A stretch of 64,000 bases of DNA, from positions 3,100,001-3,164,000 of the forward strand of contig OZ243957.1 in assembly GCA_965214585.1 (NCBI GenBank), given 5' to 3'. Origin of the DNA: JAHCHG01 sp965214585. GTDB lineage: Bacteria > Acidobacteriota > Blastocatellia > Pyrinomonadales > Pyrinomonadaceae. Shown here in pieces: positions 26,162 to 34,609 of the stretch. The notes beneath the pieces are model-generated. The model ran no database searches, was not told where the DNA came from, and worked only from the letters and a program-made list of their open reading frames with translations. The first letter of the stretch is position 1. Each line of letters opens with the position of its first letter. A program made the translations under genes and the position numbers.

Positions 26162-27022
26162 TTACTCATTATCAACTTCCGCCTTTACATCAACAGTAAA
26201 CTTTTTGTAATTATAAAATTCAGTTATCCAATCGCCGGAAAGTTTATTAAAAATAGTTTTGTTGTCAGTATTTACCGTGATAGTTTTCCAAAACCAAAAG
26301 CCTTCGGGAACGCGGACGGTTTCCAAAATCACAATCGGCACAGAACTCTTATCAGCATTGCTCAATTCGCTTTCGCCGTAAATTTCCAGTTTGATTACGG
26401 CTTTGTCTTTCTCGTCAACCCAAATTAACGCTTCGGTTTTCGGTCGGATAGAACTTTTATTTTTCTTGCCGTCATTGCGCTCAACAATACAATTTGTCGC
26501 GCTGACTTTTACCGTTTGGCGATTTTCGACCAAATCTTTTTCAACAAAATCTATTTTACAATTTTTCAAATAATAATTCGGATTAAAATAAGGATTTTTG
26601 CGGATGATCTTCGCAATTCCCGATTCGTCAAATACTATAAAATCAAACGGAACAATAAATTTTCTTCTCAAATTAAAGTCGGATTTGGAATAATTTTCAG
26701 ATTTTTCCAATCTCGCGGCGGCTTTTTGGCGGTCTTGTGCAATTTCTTTTTCCGAAACTTTTCTGCCGTCCTTTTCTATTAAAACATATTCGCAATGTTT
26801 TTCCGCACAAACCGATTCATATTTGCTGACGCTTTCTTTTCCATCTTTTTTTGTAGTCTTTTTAAAATCAAAAGCAAATTCAAATAACGCTTGAGAAGTT
26901 GTTTCTTCCGCAACAATTTCGGTTTCTTTGAGAAAATTTGATAAATCAAAAATCTGTGCAAAGCAAGAATTTTGAAAAACTAAAATAGCCGTAAATGTAA
27001 GAATAATTCGCTGTAAATACAT
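26162..27022 (-). CDS. Exported protein, LolA-like C-terminal region (cassette copy 2)
   Basis: 286 residues. Signal peptide 1-22 (QNSCFAQ). Shares with the neighbour at 27306-28163 a KHCE...IE.DGRK.S.KEI block (about 75-95) and a C-terminal half with IWVDE.DK.V.K.E, a 'GFWFWK' strand and a terminal NYKKFTVDV. The alternating strands and 'WID' motif are reminiscent of LolA/LppX-type lipid-binding folds; this is inference, no family is certain. It starts one base after the small membrane gene at 27024. Predicted periplasmic. Confidence 0.75.
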   Translation of the reverse strand: MYLQRIILTFTAILVFQNSCFAQIFDLSNFLKETEIVAEETTSQALFEFAFDFKKTTKKDGKESVSKYESVCAEKHCEYVLIEKDGRKVSEKEIAQDRQKAAARLEKSENYSKSDFNLRRKFIVPFDFIVFDESGIAKIIRKNPYFNPNYYLKNCKIDFVEKDLVENRQTVKVSATNCIVERNDGKKNKSSIRPKTEALIWVDEKDKAVIKLEIYGESELSNADKSSVPIVILETVRVPEGFWFWKTITVNTDNKTIFNKLSGDWITEFYNYKKFTVDVKAEVDNE

Positions 27023-27023
27023 A

Positions 27024-27299
27024 TTATTTTAATTTTTTGTCATTAATGGATTTTCGATAACTAAATTCCAAGCCGATCCACTCATAAATACTCAACGTAA
27101 AACTTAAAATAACCGAACTAAATATTATATAAGCAATGCGTAGATTTTCATCTTTTGAGATTAAAATAAAATTTACCAATAACTGCAAAGGGATTATAAA
27201 AAGAGAAAAAATCACGGCTCTCTGAATAATAAAGGAAATTTGACCGATTTCTCTTTCTTTTTTCCATTTTTCAGGTTTAACTTTAAGAAAGTTTTTCAT
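27024..27299 (-). CDS. Small two-helix membrane protein (cassette copy 1)
   Basis: 91 residues: basic N-terminus (KVKPEKWKKEREIG), membrane helices at about 28-50 and 58-77, and a basic tail with YRKS. Lies 6 bases after one exported protein and 1 base before the next. Counterpart of the protein at 25780-26058. AT-rich, with many Ile, Phe and Lys. Function unknown. Confidence 0.72.
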   Translation of the reverse strand: MKNFLKVKPEKWKKEREIGQISFIIQRAVIFSLFIIPLQLLVNFILISKDENLRIAYIIFSSVILSFTLSIYEWIGLEFSYRKSINDKKLK

Positions 27300-27305
27300 T
27301 ATAAA

Positions 27306-28163
27306 TTAATTCGACTTTTTACCAATTTCAACTTTTTCTATATCAACATTAAACTTCTTATAATTGAAAAAATCAATCTGCCAATTTCCGTAACTATCGG
27401 GAAAAAATCTCTCGTTTCCGATTGCATTTATTTTTACTTTTTTCCAAAACCAAAAGCCTTCGGAAACTTTTACGGTTTCTGCGGTTATCAGAGGCGCGTC
27501 GAAATTTACCAAAGTTTCCGCATCGGGTTTGTCGAAAACTTCAAATTTGACGATTGTTTTATCGGCTTCATCAATCCAGATCACGGCTTCGGTTTGCGGC
27601 ATATATAAAATGGCTTGTTTCCCGGCTTCGTCGTTTATGTCGCAAGCATAGCTGCGAACTTTTACAGTCGGGCGGTTTTCGATTTGCGAATTTTCGAGAA
27701 ATTCAGTTTTGCAAATTTTCAGATACAGAAACGGGCTGAAAATAGAACCGATTTTTTTATTAAAAACGGTGGCGGCGGCAAATGAATAGCCGTATTGCCG
27801 GTTTGTTTTATCGGTTTGATTTAAGCTGACCGATTCGGTTGCAATTAATCTTTTTGAGGCTTGGCGGCGGTTTTTTCTGATTTTTTTGGCGGAAAATTTT
27901 TTGCCGTTTTCCTCGATTTTGATGTGTTCGCAATGCTTATTCGAGCAGATCAATTCAAACGTCTGCGAGAAAGTTTTCCCGTTCGGCTTGATTGCCGAGC
28001 GTTTCCAATCGGAAGCGAACTCGATATAATGCCGCTGCGCCGTTGCAATCGCGTTTTTTTTAGCTTCTTCAATTAAATTTTCCGCGTCGGAAGTTTGGCT
28101 GATTACAGGGAAAAATAAGGCGAGGATGAACGCGAAAGTATAAAATAACTTTTGGGACTTCAT
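27306..28163 (-). CDS. Exported protein, LolA-like C-terminal region (cassette copy 1)
   Basis: 285 residues. Signal peptide 1-22 (FPVISQ). Paralogue of the protein at 26162-27022: shared CSNKHCEHIKIEENGKK, VIWIDEADKTIVKFEV, VSEGFWFWKKVKIN and NYKKFNVDIE. Two conserved cysteines in the CxxKHCE region and further single cysteines (CKTEF, YACDI) may form disulfides. It is the first gene of the four-gene duplicated block that leads into the DHS-family gene. Predicted periplasmic; function unknown. Confidence 0.75.
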   Translation of the reverse strand: MKSQKLFYTFAFILALFFPVISQTSDAENLIEEAKKNAIATAQRHYIEFASDWKRSAIKPNGKTFSQTFELICSNKHCEHIKIEENGKKFSAKKIRKNRRQASKRLIATESVSLNQTDKTNRQYGYSFAAATVFNKKIGSIFSPFLYLKICKTEFLENSQIENRPTVKVRSYACDINDEAGKQAILYMPQTEAVIWIDEADKTIVKFEVFDKPDAETLVNFDAPLITAETVKVSEGFWFWKKVKINAIGNERFFPDSYGNWQIDFFNYKKFNVDIEKVEIGKKSN

Positions 28164-28236
28164 ACGTTTATAGACGAAATAACGGGAATCAAAGGTTGCT
28201 TTCGCGCTAATGAATCTGCAATCGGCATTTTTTTGT

Positions 28237-28437
28237 TTAACAACCGGACTCGCGGCTCATCAGACATTTTTCGCACAGGCAATTATTAAAATCTTCGCGC
28301 AATTTCGTTAAAGTTTCGCTTTTCAAATCAACTTCAAAACACCAGCATTTTCCAATTTTCGCCCCGCACGAAAATTCTTCGCCGCAAGATTCGCAAATTA
28401 AGTTGTTAAGCTGTTTTTCGATTATTTCGAAAGTCAT
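28237..28437 (-). CDS. Cysteine-rich CWC-type small protein
   Basis: 66 residues with the pattern CESCGEEFSCGA...CWCFEV...CLCEKCL, which matches the cysteine-rich CWC family of small metal-binding proteins. No signal peptide. Its start lies seven bases from an inverted-repeat element (28444-28586). Function unknown. Confidence 0.82.
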   Translation of the reverse strand: MTFEIIEKQLNNLICESCGEEFSCGAKIGKCWCFEVDLKSETLTKLREDFNNCLCEKCLMSRESGC

Positions 28438-28443
28438 AATTTT

Positions 28444-28586
28444 GGAACGCCGTCCATCTTGGCGGCATCAAACGCCTGAGCGTTTGAGAAAAGTTGGTTA
28501 ACTCAGATGCTTGATTTTTACTTTAGAGTCCGCCGCCTGAATTTTCGCGCCGTCGCGCTCATTGCCGCCAAGATGGACGTGGTTAC
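28444..28586. repeat. Inverted-repeat element, GGAACGCCGTCCATCTTGG family, copy 1
   Basis: Arms GGAACGCCGTCCATCTTGGC (28444-) and TGCCGCCAAGATGGACGTGG (28563-), 143 bp overall, with two internal small hairpins (AACGCCTGAGCGTTT and a CGCG-rich one). It fills the whole gap between the stop of the 28591 gene and the start of the 28437 gene. Other copies: 32522-32664 and 47471-47801. Confidence 0.85.
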
Positions 28587-28590
28587 GTTG

Positions 28591-28947
28591 CTAAACGTCC
28601 GCCGTAATCGTCTTTTTATAATTGGAAATCAGCCAAACGACGAAGATAACAACGCCGATTCCGACGAAGAAATTCCGCGCCGTCGGCATAAAGCCCAAAA
28701 TGAAAGGCAAAATTATCAACGTGAACGCAACAACGATTTCAATTGCGCCGTGAACCGAAAACGGCACGAGTTGAATTACGCCTTTCGGAAAATTCGTCAC
28801 CAGAGTCAAAAGCAGATGAACGGCGGCTAAAGCGTAGGAAATATAAGCGGGCAAACCGTCAAAACCGAAAACCGTCGGCGCGACGGCGAAGATTATAACC
28901 GTTAAAAAATCGAGATAACCGTGAATTATCGGGCTTAGAATTTTCAT
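28591..28947 (-). CDS. Small four-helix inner-membrane protein
   Basis: 118 residues with four hydrophobic helices (about 8-27, 33-53, 62-82, 88-110) and a short basic tail. AGGAAA lies about five bases before the ATG. It resembles the SPW-type group of small membrane proteins in layout only. Function unknown. Confidence 0.75.
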   Translation of the reverse strand: MKILSPIIHGYLDFLTVIIFAVAPTVFGFDGLPAYISYALAAVHLLLTLVTNFPKGVIQLVPFSVHGAIEIVVAFTLIILPFILGFMPTARNFFVGIGVVIFVVWLISNYKKTITADV

Positions 28948-28965
28948 AAAATTTTCCTTTTGCTC

Positions 28966-29078
28966 AGTTCAGAGTAACGGCTTAGCCGTGAAATACGCCG
29001 CAAAGATTTATGTTCCGAGTTTCAAATAAAGTTTTCGAGTAACGACGGTTTTCACGGCTAAAGCCATTACTCTGAACT
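28966..29078. repeat. Inverted repeat whose right arm encodes the peroxiredoxin stop
   Basis: Arms AGTTCAGAGTAACGGCTTAG (28966-) and GCTAAAGCCATTACTCTGAA (-29078). The right arm supplies the last residues (SSE) and the TAA stop of the peroxiredoxin gene. Confidence 0.8.
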
Positions 29079-29711
29079 TTTATTCGGCTGCGGTGTAACG
29101 CGCAAATATGGCTTAATTGTCTTGAATCCGGCGGGAAATTTTTCCTTCGCTTCTTCGTCTGAAACGGACGGCGAAATTATGCAGTCGTCGCCGTTTTTCC
29201 AGTTCGCGGGCGTGGCGACGCTGTGATTTGCTGTCAATTGCAGCGAATCAATCACGCGCAGAATCTCGTCGAAATTTCTGCCCGTGCTTGCCGGATAAGT
29301 TAAAGTTAATTTTACTTTTTTATCGGGATCAATAATAAAAACCGAGCGCACGGTGAAAGTGTCGTCGGCGTTCGGGTGAATCATTCCGTAAAGATCGGCA
29401 ACTTTTCTGTCCGCGTCGGCGATCATCGGAAAATTCACTTTTGCGCCCTGCGTTTCTTCGATATCTTTTGACCAGCCTTTGTGCGACGCAAGCGGATCAA
29501 CGCTCAAGCCGATAATTTTCACCTCGCGCTTATCAAATTCGGGCTTCAAACGCGCCGCCATTCCGAGTTCGGTTGTGCAGACGGGCGTGTAATCTTTCGG
29601 ATGCGAAAATAAAACCGCCCAATCGCCGCCGAGCCATTCGTGAAAATTTATCTCGCCTTCCGTTGTTTCCGCCGTAAAATCCGGCGCGTCGTCGCCTAAT
29701 CTGATTGCCAT
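29067..29711 (-). CDS. 1-Cys peroxiredoxin (Prx6 type)
   Basis: 214 residues. Reduces peroxides through the peroxidatic cysteine Cys45 in HPKDYTPVCTTELG, with the Prx6 signature SVDPLASHKGW, IADADRKVADLYGM and the C-terminal arm ANWKNGDDCIISPS. Length is typical of Prx6 (about 210-220). The start has AAGGAG at good spacing. The last three residues and stop codon lie in an inverted-repeat arm, so the C-terminus has probably been remodelled by the repeat. Confidence 0.95.
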   Translation of the reverse strand: MAIRLGDDAPDFTAETTEGEINFHEWLGGDWAVLFSHPKDYTPVCTTELGMAARLKPEFDKREVKIIGLSVDPLASHKGWSKDIEETQGAKVNFPMIADADRKVADLYGMIHPNADDTFTVRSVFIIDPDKKVKLTLTYPASTGRNFDEILRVIDSLQLTANHSVATPANWKNGDDCIISPSVSDEEAKEKFPAGFKTIKPYLRVTPQPNKSSE

Positions 29712-29734
29712 TTGATTTGCTCCTTATTAAAAAT

Positions 29735-29850
29735 AGGTTTTTGGCTTTCGGTCTTTGGTTTTCGGCTTTTGAGTTTTGCTTTAGAGTAAAATAAAACTTA
29801 AAAGCAATTTGCAAAGACCAAAAATCAAAGACCAAAAACTAAAAGAAATA
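29735..29850. repeat. Mirrored TTTTTGGTCTTTGG low-complexity words
   Basis: Left TTGGCTTTCGGTCTTTGGTT and right AAAGACCAAAAATCAAAGAC words form an inverted pair between the CorC-type gene and the peroxiredoxin start. The words are shared with the gaps at 6658-6840 and 18286-18535. Confidence 0.7.
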
Positions 29851-29886
29851 TCTGTTAAATATATCAAAAATGAATTTATCTGTCGT

Positions 29887-31203
29887 CTAAGCCGAAATTT
29901 CTTGGATAATTTCTTCTTCCGTAGTTAATTTATGAAGCCGCAAAAGATTTATTTTCTTTTCGTCGGCTTGTAAGATTTCCACTTCAAGCCCGCGAAGCGT
30001 TAATTTTTCGCCCGTTTTCGGCACATATCCGGCTTCGTTGATAACCATTCCGGCGAGCGTCGTAAAGTCTTCGTCTTCGATCTCGATGTCGAAAAGCCTT
30101 TCGATATTGTCAATTTCGGTTGAACCGAGAATGTCGTAATAACCCGCGTCGCCTTCGATAATTTCGACGATCTCTTCGTCCAAATCTTCGTCCTCGATCT
30201 CGCCGACGATTTCTTCGATAATGTCTTCAACCGTGACGAGTCCCGCGACTCCGCCGTATTCGTCAATGATTATGGCGATTTGGTTATGGTTCGTCTGCAA
30301 AGTATTTAATAAATCGGAAGCGGATTTCGTTTCGGGAACAAAAAACGGCGGGCGCATAAATGTTCCGATTTTTTTGTCCTCGTTTCCTTCCGCCCAAGCG
30401 TTCAGCAAATCGCGGACATAGATCACGCCGACAATATTATCAATTTTTTCACGATAAACGGGAATGCGTGAAAATTTTTCTTCGATTATCAGATCACGCG
30501 CGTCTTTAACGCTTGAATCAAGCGGCAAAGCGACGATTTCCGGGCGCGGTGTCATAATTTCGCCCGCTTTCGTTTCGTTGAATGCGACCATCGTTTCGAT
30601 CAGTTCGCGTTGATTTTCTTCTAAAATTCCTTCCGCTTCGCCGATTTCGATGAGTGCCTGTATGTCTTCGGCGTTATTTTCGTCGAGTTTCGATTCGTGA
30701 ATTTCCTGCAGCAGACTGTTTTCGAGTTTACTGCTTTCCTTGCCGCGAAACGAAGGCTCGAACGGATCGGCGATAAACGGCAGAATATTATAAAGCGGAC
30801 GCACAAGCGGAATAAGTGCCATCAGTTTTCCTTCGGGATTTTTCCAAGTCAGAAAACGCGGAATAATCTGACGGAAAATAACCGAAAACGATAAACCGAT
30901 GAGCAGAGAATAAGCGAGCATTTCACGCGGTTGTGCGGTGAAGTTGTAAACGATCAAAACGACGAGAACCGAGAAAACTATCAACAAAATCTGTATGGCG
31001 GACGAAAGCGCGAAACGAAAACGCGGGCGATTTTCCAAAATTTCGTGCAGAAATTCAACCGAACGCGGCTTTTTCGTTTCTTCGGATTCGGTAAAAAGCC
31101 GGCGCAGACTGACATCGCTCAGTTGCGAAAACGCCATATCTACCGATGCGAGAAGCGTTAATAAAATCAACGTAAAAACGGCAATTGCTATTTCAATTTC
31201 CAT
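29887..31203 (-). CDS. CNNM/CorC-HlyC family membrane protein
   Basis: 438 residues: an N-terminal DUF21/CNNM membrane domain with three or four helices (1-150), a pair of CBS domains (about 205-325, MTPRPEIVALPLD and IIDEYGGVAGLVTVEDIIEE), and a C-terminal CorC_HlyC domain (about 345-425). The family is linked to magnesium or cobalt efflux. Complete, no missing parts. Its upstream gap (31204-31778) contains only repeat elements and presumably its promoter, near 31210-31300. Confidence 0.92.
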   Translation of the reverse strand: MEIEIAIAVFTLILLTLLASVDMAFSQLSDVSLRRLFTESEETKKPRSVEFLHEILENRPRFRFALSSAIQILLIVFSVLVVLIVYNFTAQPREMLAYSLLIGLSFSVIFRQIIPRFLTWKNPEGKLMALIPLVRPLYNILPFIADPFEPSFRGKESSKLENSLLQEIHESKLDENNAEDIQALIEIGEAEGILEENQRELIETMVAFNETKAGEIMTPRPEIVALPLDSSVKDARDLIIEEKFSRIPVYREKIDNIVGVIYVRDLLNAWAEGNEDKKIGTFMRPPFFVPETKSASDLLNTLQTNHNQIAIIIDEYGGVAGLVTVEDIIEEIVGEIEDEDLDEEIVEIIEGDAGYYDILGSTEIDNIERLFDIEIEDEDFTTLAGMVINEAGYVPKTGEKLTLRGLEVEILQADEKKINLLRLHKLTTEEEIIQEISA

Positions 31204-31310
31204 ATTTCTCTGATTTTAATTGGTATTTGAAAAATAGTAAACAGAAAAAATTAAACTGCGAAGAAGCACGAAGGATTTTTGTTGCGAAAAATTGCCGATT
31301 TTCCCCAAAG

Positions 31311-31746
31311 CGATTTAAGATTAGATGTAAGGTTAAACGGTTTACCGGCGTTCGATAAATTTACTGAATTTTTTCCTGACATAATGCCTAATACGGCTTA
31401 CCAGTAAATAGGTTCGGTATAATATCAATTATCAGTAGATCACGAAAACATCAAAACAAAAATAGTTTCCAAACAGGCAGAAACCCGACAGTTATGGAGG
31501 GTGCTGTTTATAAGTCGAGAAGTTTATTTATAAAACGGCATTTTAAACAGATATTTTGAAACCCAACATTCTTCCGTTCGATCAGCACCCTCCATAACTG
31601 CCCTTGTTTCCGCCTATGTCGCTTAACCTTTTTGTTTTCGTGATCTACTGATTATCAATTACCAATTAGGCATTGATAATTATCGCGCGATAAAAAAATC
31701 TAAAATACAAAGATTACGAATCTGACATCAATTCTTAATTCGCTCT
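31311..31746. mobile_element. Outer inverted-repeat element interrupted by another element
   Basis: Ends AGCGATTTAAGATTAGATGT (left, about 31310-31329) and its inverted partner ACATCAATTCTTAATTCGCT (right, about 31725-31744) match at 17 of 20 positions. A related uninterrupted element of about 180 bp lies at 58335-58515. Internal halves (CATAATGCCTAAT and ACCAATTAGGCATTG) are separated here by the 222-bp insertion at 31431-31652. Confidence 0.65.
31431..31652. mobile_element. Inverted-repeat element with inner GGCAGAAACCCGACAG hairpin, copy 2
   Basis: Perfect 19-bp terminal repeats, ATCAGTAGATCACGAAAAC (31431-31449) and its complement at 31634-31652, enclosing hairpin arms at 31475-31507 and 31583-31615. 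The 8-bp sequence TATCAATT directly precedes (31423-31430) and follows (31653-31660) the element, as expected for a target-site duplication. No coding capacity. Confidence 0.8.
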
Positions 31747-31778
31747 AAACGGTTTTTAATCAAATAATCCTTCGTGAT

Positions 31779-32513
31779 TTAATAAAACTTCGCCGCTTCT
31801 GCGTCAAGCAGCCAAAAAAGTTCACCGTCTTTTAATTCAATATTCTGCGCGGGAAGTTTTTCCGAATCGTTTTCATCGCGCAAAATTTTCCGAACAGTTT
31901 CCGCCTTTTTATCTCCCGCGACCAAAAATATCACATTTCGGGCGTTATTAATTGTTGGAAACGTGAAAGTTAAGCGAAATGAATCAAACTTTTCAACCCG
32001 ATTTTCAACGGCGATTTTATCTTTTTCATCTAACGCCTCCGTTTCGGGAAAAAGCGAAGCCGTGTGTCCGTCGTCGCCGATTCCGAGCAAAATCAAATCA
32101 AAACGCGGAAACTTATTTTCACCCAAATCAAAGAATTTTTTTATAGTTTTATTATAATTTTCCGCGATTTTTTCGGGATTATTTAAATTTGTCTGCCACG
32201 CGAAAATCTGCTTTTCCGAAATTTGCAAACGATCTAACAAATTTTCACGAGCCATTTTGAAATTGCTCTCGTCCGAATCGTGCGGCACATTTCTTTCGTC
32301 GCCGAAGAAAAAATAAACTTTTGTCCAGTCAATTTTGCCCGTAAATTCTTCGCTTGAAAGAAGCCCGTATAAGCCTTTCGGAGTCGAACCGCCGGAAAGC
32401 GCGACGGTAAAACGTCCGCTTTCGGAAATCGCCGAATTGCTGATTTCGACAAATTTTTCGGCGGCAAATCGGTTTAATTCGGTTTTTGAATCGAAAATTT
32501 TTATTTTAGGCAT
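31779..32513 (-). CDS. pgl: 6-phosphogluconolactonase
   Basis: About 244 residues from the ATG at 32513 (MPKIKIFDSK). Hydrolyses 6-phosphogluconolactone in the pentose phosphate pathway. NagB/Pgl-type motifs: VALSGGSTPKGLYGLL, FFGDERNVPHDSDESNF and LLGIGDDGHTASLFP. The frame is open further upstream to 32579, but that extra 22-residue stretch is encoded by an inverted-repeat element and is not part of the protein. It lies downstream of zwf on the same strand, so the two consecutive pathway steps are adjacent. Confidence 0.94.
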   Translation of the reverse strand: MPKIKIFDSKTELNRFAAEKFVEISNSAISESGRFTVALSGGSTPKGLYGLLSSEEFTGKIDWTKVYFFFGDERNVPHDSDESNFKMARENLLDRLQISEKQIFAWQTNLNNPEKIAENYNKTIKKFFDLGENKFPRFDLILLGIGDDGHTASLFPETEALDEKDKIAVENRVEKFDSFRLTFTFPTINNARNVIFLVAGDKKAETVRKILRDENDSEKLPAQNIELKDGELFWLLDAEAAKFY

Positions 32514-32521
32514 AAAATTTT

Positions 32522-32664
32522 GGAACCACGTCCATCTTGGCGGCAGCAAACGCCTGAGCGTTTGAAAAAAGTTAGTCAACTTGAACGCGCGGATTTAACT
32601 TTAAAGTTTGCCGCGTTTATTTTCGCGCTCACGCGCTCATTGCCGCCAAGATGGACGGCGTTCC
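32522..32664. repeat. Inverted-repeat element, GGAACGCCGTCCATCTTGG family, copy 2
   Basis: Arms GGAACCACGTCCATCTTGGC (32522-) and GCCAAGATGGACGGCGTTCC (-32664). 143 bp, the same length as copy 1, with the same inner hairpins. It spans almost exactly from the zwf stop codon to eight bases before the pgl ATG. Confidence 0.87.
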
Positions 32665-32665
32665 G

Positions 32666-34171
32666 TTATGGAATATCATTTTTCCAGCTTCTGCCGTGAA
32701 TTCCGAGCAAGTTGTCGGCTTCGGTAAAACTCCAGTTTCCGGCTTCGTAATTCGGAAAATCACGCGCTGGAATTGCCGCCCAAACGTCGAGAATCGGCGT
32801 GACGATGCGCCAACTAGCTTCGACCATATCGGCGCGTTGGAAAAGCGTCGCGTCGCCGATCATACAATCATAAAGAAGCCGTTCGTAACCCGTCGAAACC
32901 GTGTCGCCGAAATGTTCTTCGTAATCGAATTCCATATCAACCGCGCCCATATTGACAATCGGACCGGGAACTTTCGCGCCGAAATGAAGCGTAATTCCTT
33001 CGTCGGGCTGTATGTGCAGAACGATGCGGTTTGTAGTCAGTTTTTCAATCGGCGTATCGCGGAACAAAACGAACGGGGCGCGTTTGAATTGGATGACGAT
33101 CATCGTATGTTTTCTGGGCAGACGCTTGCCCGTGCGGACGTAAAACGGAACGCCGCCCCAACGCCAGTTGTCAATCGAAAGTTTCATAGCCGCGTAAGTT
33201 TCGGTGTTTGAATCGTCGGGAATCGCTTCTTCCTGCCGATAAGCGACGACCTGTTCGCCGCCGATTTCGCCCGCCGCGTATTGCCCGCGCACGGTTTCCT
33301 GCAAAACTTCTTCGGGCGAAAACGGCTGAATCGCCTGCAAAATCTTGGTTTGTTCATCTCTCACCGCGTCGGCTTCAAACGAAACGGGCGGCTCCATCGC
33401 GGTTAAGGTTATCAGTTGAAAAATATGATTCGGAATCATATCGCGCAACGCGCCCGCCGAATCGTAATAACCGCCGCGCTTTTCCACGCCAAGCGATTCG
33501 GCAACGGTAATTTGAACGTGGTCAACATAATTTCTGTTCCAAATCGGCTCGAAAATGCTGTTGCCGAAACGGAAAACAAGAATATTCTGCACCGTTTCCT
33601 TGCCGAGATAATGATCAATTCTGTAAATCTGTTCTTCGTCGAGAATTTTGAGCAGTTTTGAATTGAGTTCTTTCGCCGATTCCAGATCGCGCCCGAACGG
33701 TTTTTCGTAAATAAAACGCCGCCAGCCGTTCGTCTGTTTGGTCAAACCGATTTCCTCGACGCTTTCCGTTACGGGCGCAAATAATTTCGGCGGAGTCGCC
33801 AAGTAAAAGAAATAATTTTGCGGAGCATCGTTTTCTTTGGAAATTTCTTTCAAAAGTTTCTGCAAATCCTTGAAAGTTTTTTTGTGAGCAAAATCACCGC
33901 CCGTGTAATGCGTTCGTTCCCGAAACCATTCGATAACTTTTTTGTCCGCTTCGTTTGGTATAAATTTAACCAGATCGGCGAGAATCTGTTTGCGGAATTC
34001 CGCACTCGTGATTTCCTGTCTGCCGACTCCGACGATGGCAAAATTGTCGGGCAGAAAATTATCTTTGGCGAGATTATAAAGCGCGGGAAAAAGTTTGCGT
34101 TTGGTCAAATCTCCGGTTGCGCCGAAAATTACCATTATGCACGGCTCGACTTGTTTTTTCGTTTCGGTCAT
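32666..34171 (-). CDS. zwf: Glucose-6-phosphate 1-dehydrogenase
   Basis: 501 residues. Oxidises glucose 6-phosphate to the lactone with NAD(P). Nucleotide loop IFGATGDLTKRKLFP near residue 14, active-site motif RIDHYLGKETVQN, and the C-terminal beta-sheet domain. Normal length for the family. Followed on the same strand by pgl after a repeat-filled gap. Its upstream gap (34172-34608) holds two repeat structures, so the promoter probably lies within about 60 bases of the start (34172-34240). Confidence 0.96.
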   Translation of the reverse strand: MTETKKQVEPCIMVIFGATGDLTKRKLFPALYNLAKDNFLPDNFAIVGVGRQEITSAEFRKQILADLVKFIPNEADKKVIEWFRERTHYTGGDFAHKKTFKDLQKLLKEISKENDAPQNYFFYLATPPKLFAPVTESVEEIGLTKQTNGWRRFIYEKPFGRDLESAKELNSKLLKILDEEQIYRIDHYLGKETVQNILVFRFGNSIFEPIWNRNYVDHVQITVAESLGVEKRGGYYDSAGALRDMIPNHIFQLITLTAMEPPVSFEADAVRDEQTKILQAIQPFSPEEVLQETVRGQYAAGEIGGEQVVAYRQEEAIPDDSNTETYAAMKLSIDNWRWGGVPFYVRTGKRLPRKHTMIVIQFKRAPFVLFRDTPIEKLTTNRIVLHIQPDEGITLHFGAKVPGPIVNMGAVDMEFDYEEHFGDTVSTGYERLLYDCMIGDATLFQRADMVEASWRIVTPILDVWAAIPARDFPNYEAGNWSFTEADNLLGIHGRSWKNDIP

Positions 34172-34244
34172 TGAAATAATTTATCACAGGAAAACGCGGT
34201 TTGAAATTTGAAAAGGCAAGTAATCAGACAAATAGAGAAGAAAA

Positions 34245-34345
34245 TTTAACAGGGATGAAAAGGATAAAATGGATAAGTAAAAAACAAAAAAATTCTACCT
34301 TATATCTTAAAAAATCCCTTTCATCTTCTTTATCTCTGTTAAATA
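34245..34345. repeat. Mirrored AACAGGGAT / ATCTCTGTTAAAT words
   Basis: Left TTTAACAGGGATGAAAAGGA and right CATCTTCTTTATCTCTGTTA arms flank an AT-rich centre. Imperfect inverted repeat upstream of zwf; no gene seen. Confidence 0.5.
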
Positions 34346-34425
34346 AGTCTTAAAAATCTGAGTTTATCCGTGTTGATCTGTGGCTGAAATTCTCTTGAAG
34401 CTAACTTGAAGTTTATAAAATCTTT

Positions 34426-34609
34426 AGAAGCTGTTTGGTAATTGTATCGCAGGCTTCCAGCCGGCAGTCTTGGCGGCATCTTGCCGCCAAATTTATCTGG
34501 TTTTTCCGAATGTTCGAGTAAATAACGCTCGAATTGGCGGCTGGAAGCCACCAAGACAGCCGGCAAGATGCCGGCGTTACGTTTTTTTTTGAGTTTCCAA
34601 ACAGCTTCT
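34426..34609. repeat. Inverted-repeat element, AGAAGCTGTTTGG family, copy 1
   Basis: Terminal repeats AGAAGCTGTTTGG (34426-34438) and CCAAACAGCTTCT (34597-34609), with GC-rich internal repeats around GGCGGCTGGAAGCC and GCCGGCAAGATGCCGGC. The right end touches the ybeY stop codon. A copy in the opposite orientation is at 53445-53651. Confidence 0.85.

Noticed and set aside
32514..32579. N-terminal extension of 6-phosphogluconolactonase
   Set aside because: The extra 22 residues are encoded by an inverted-repeat element present elsewhere as non-coding DNA, and the family starts at the ATG at 32513.
34245..34345. Small regulatory RNA upstream of zwf
   Set aside because: Only a weak AT-rich inverted repeat with no promoter or terminator; the mirrored-word repeat explanation is simpler.
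34339..34566. Open frame of 75 codons (PAGSLRYNY type)
   Set aside because: It lies inside the AGAAGCTG repeat element and its flank; similar peptides arise from every copy and have no gene-like start.
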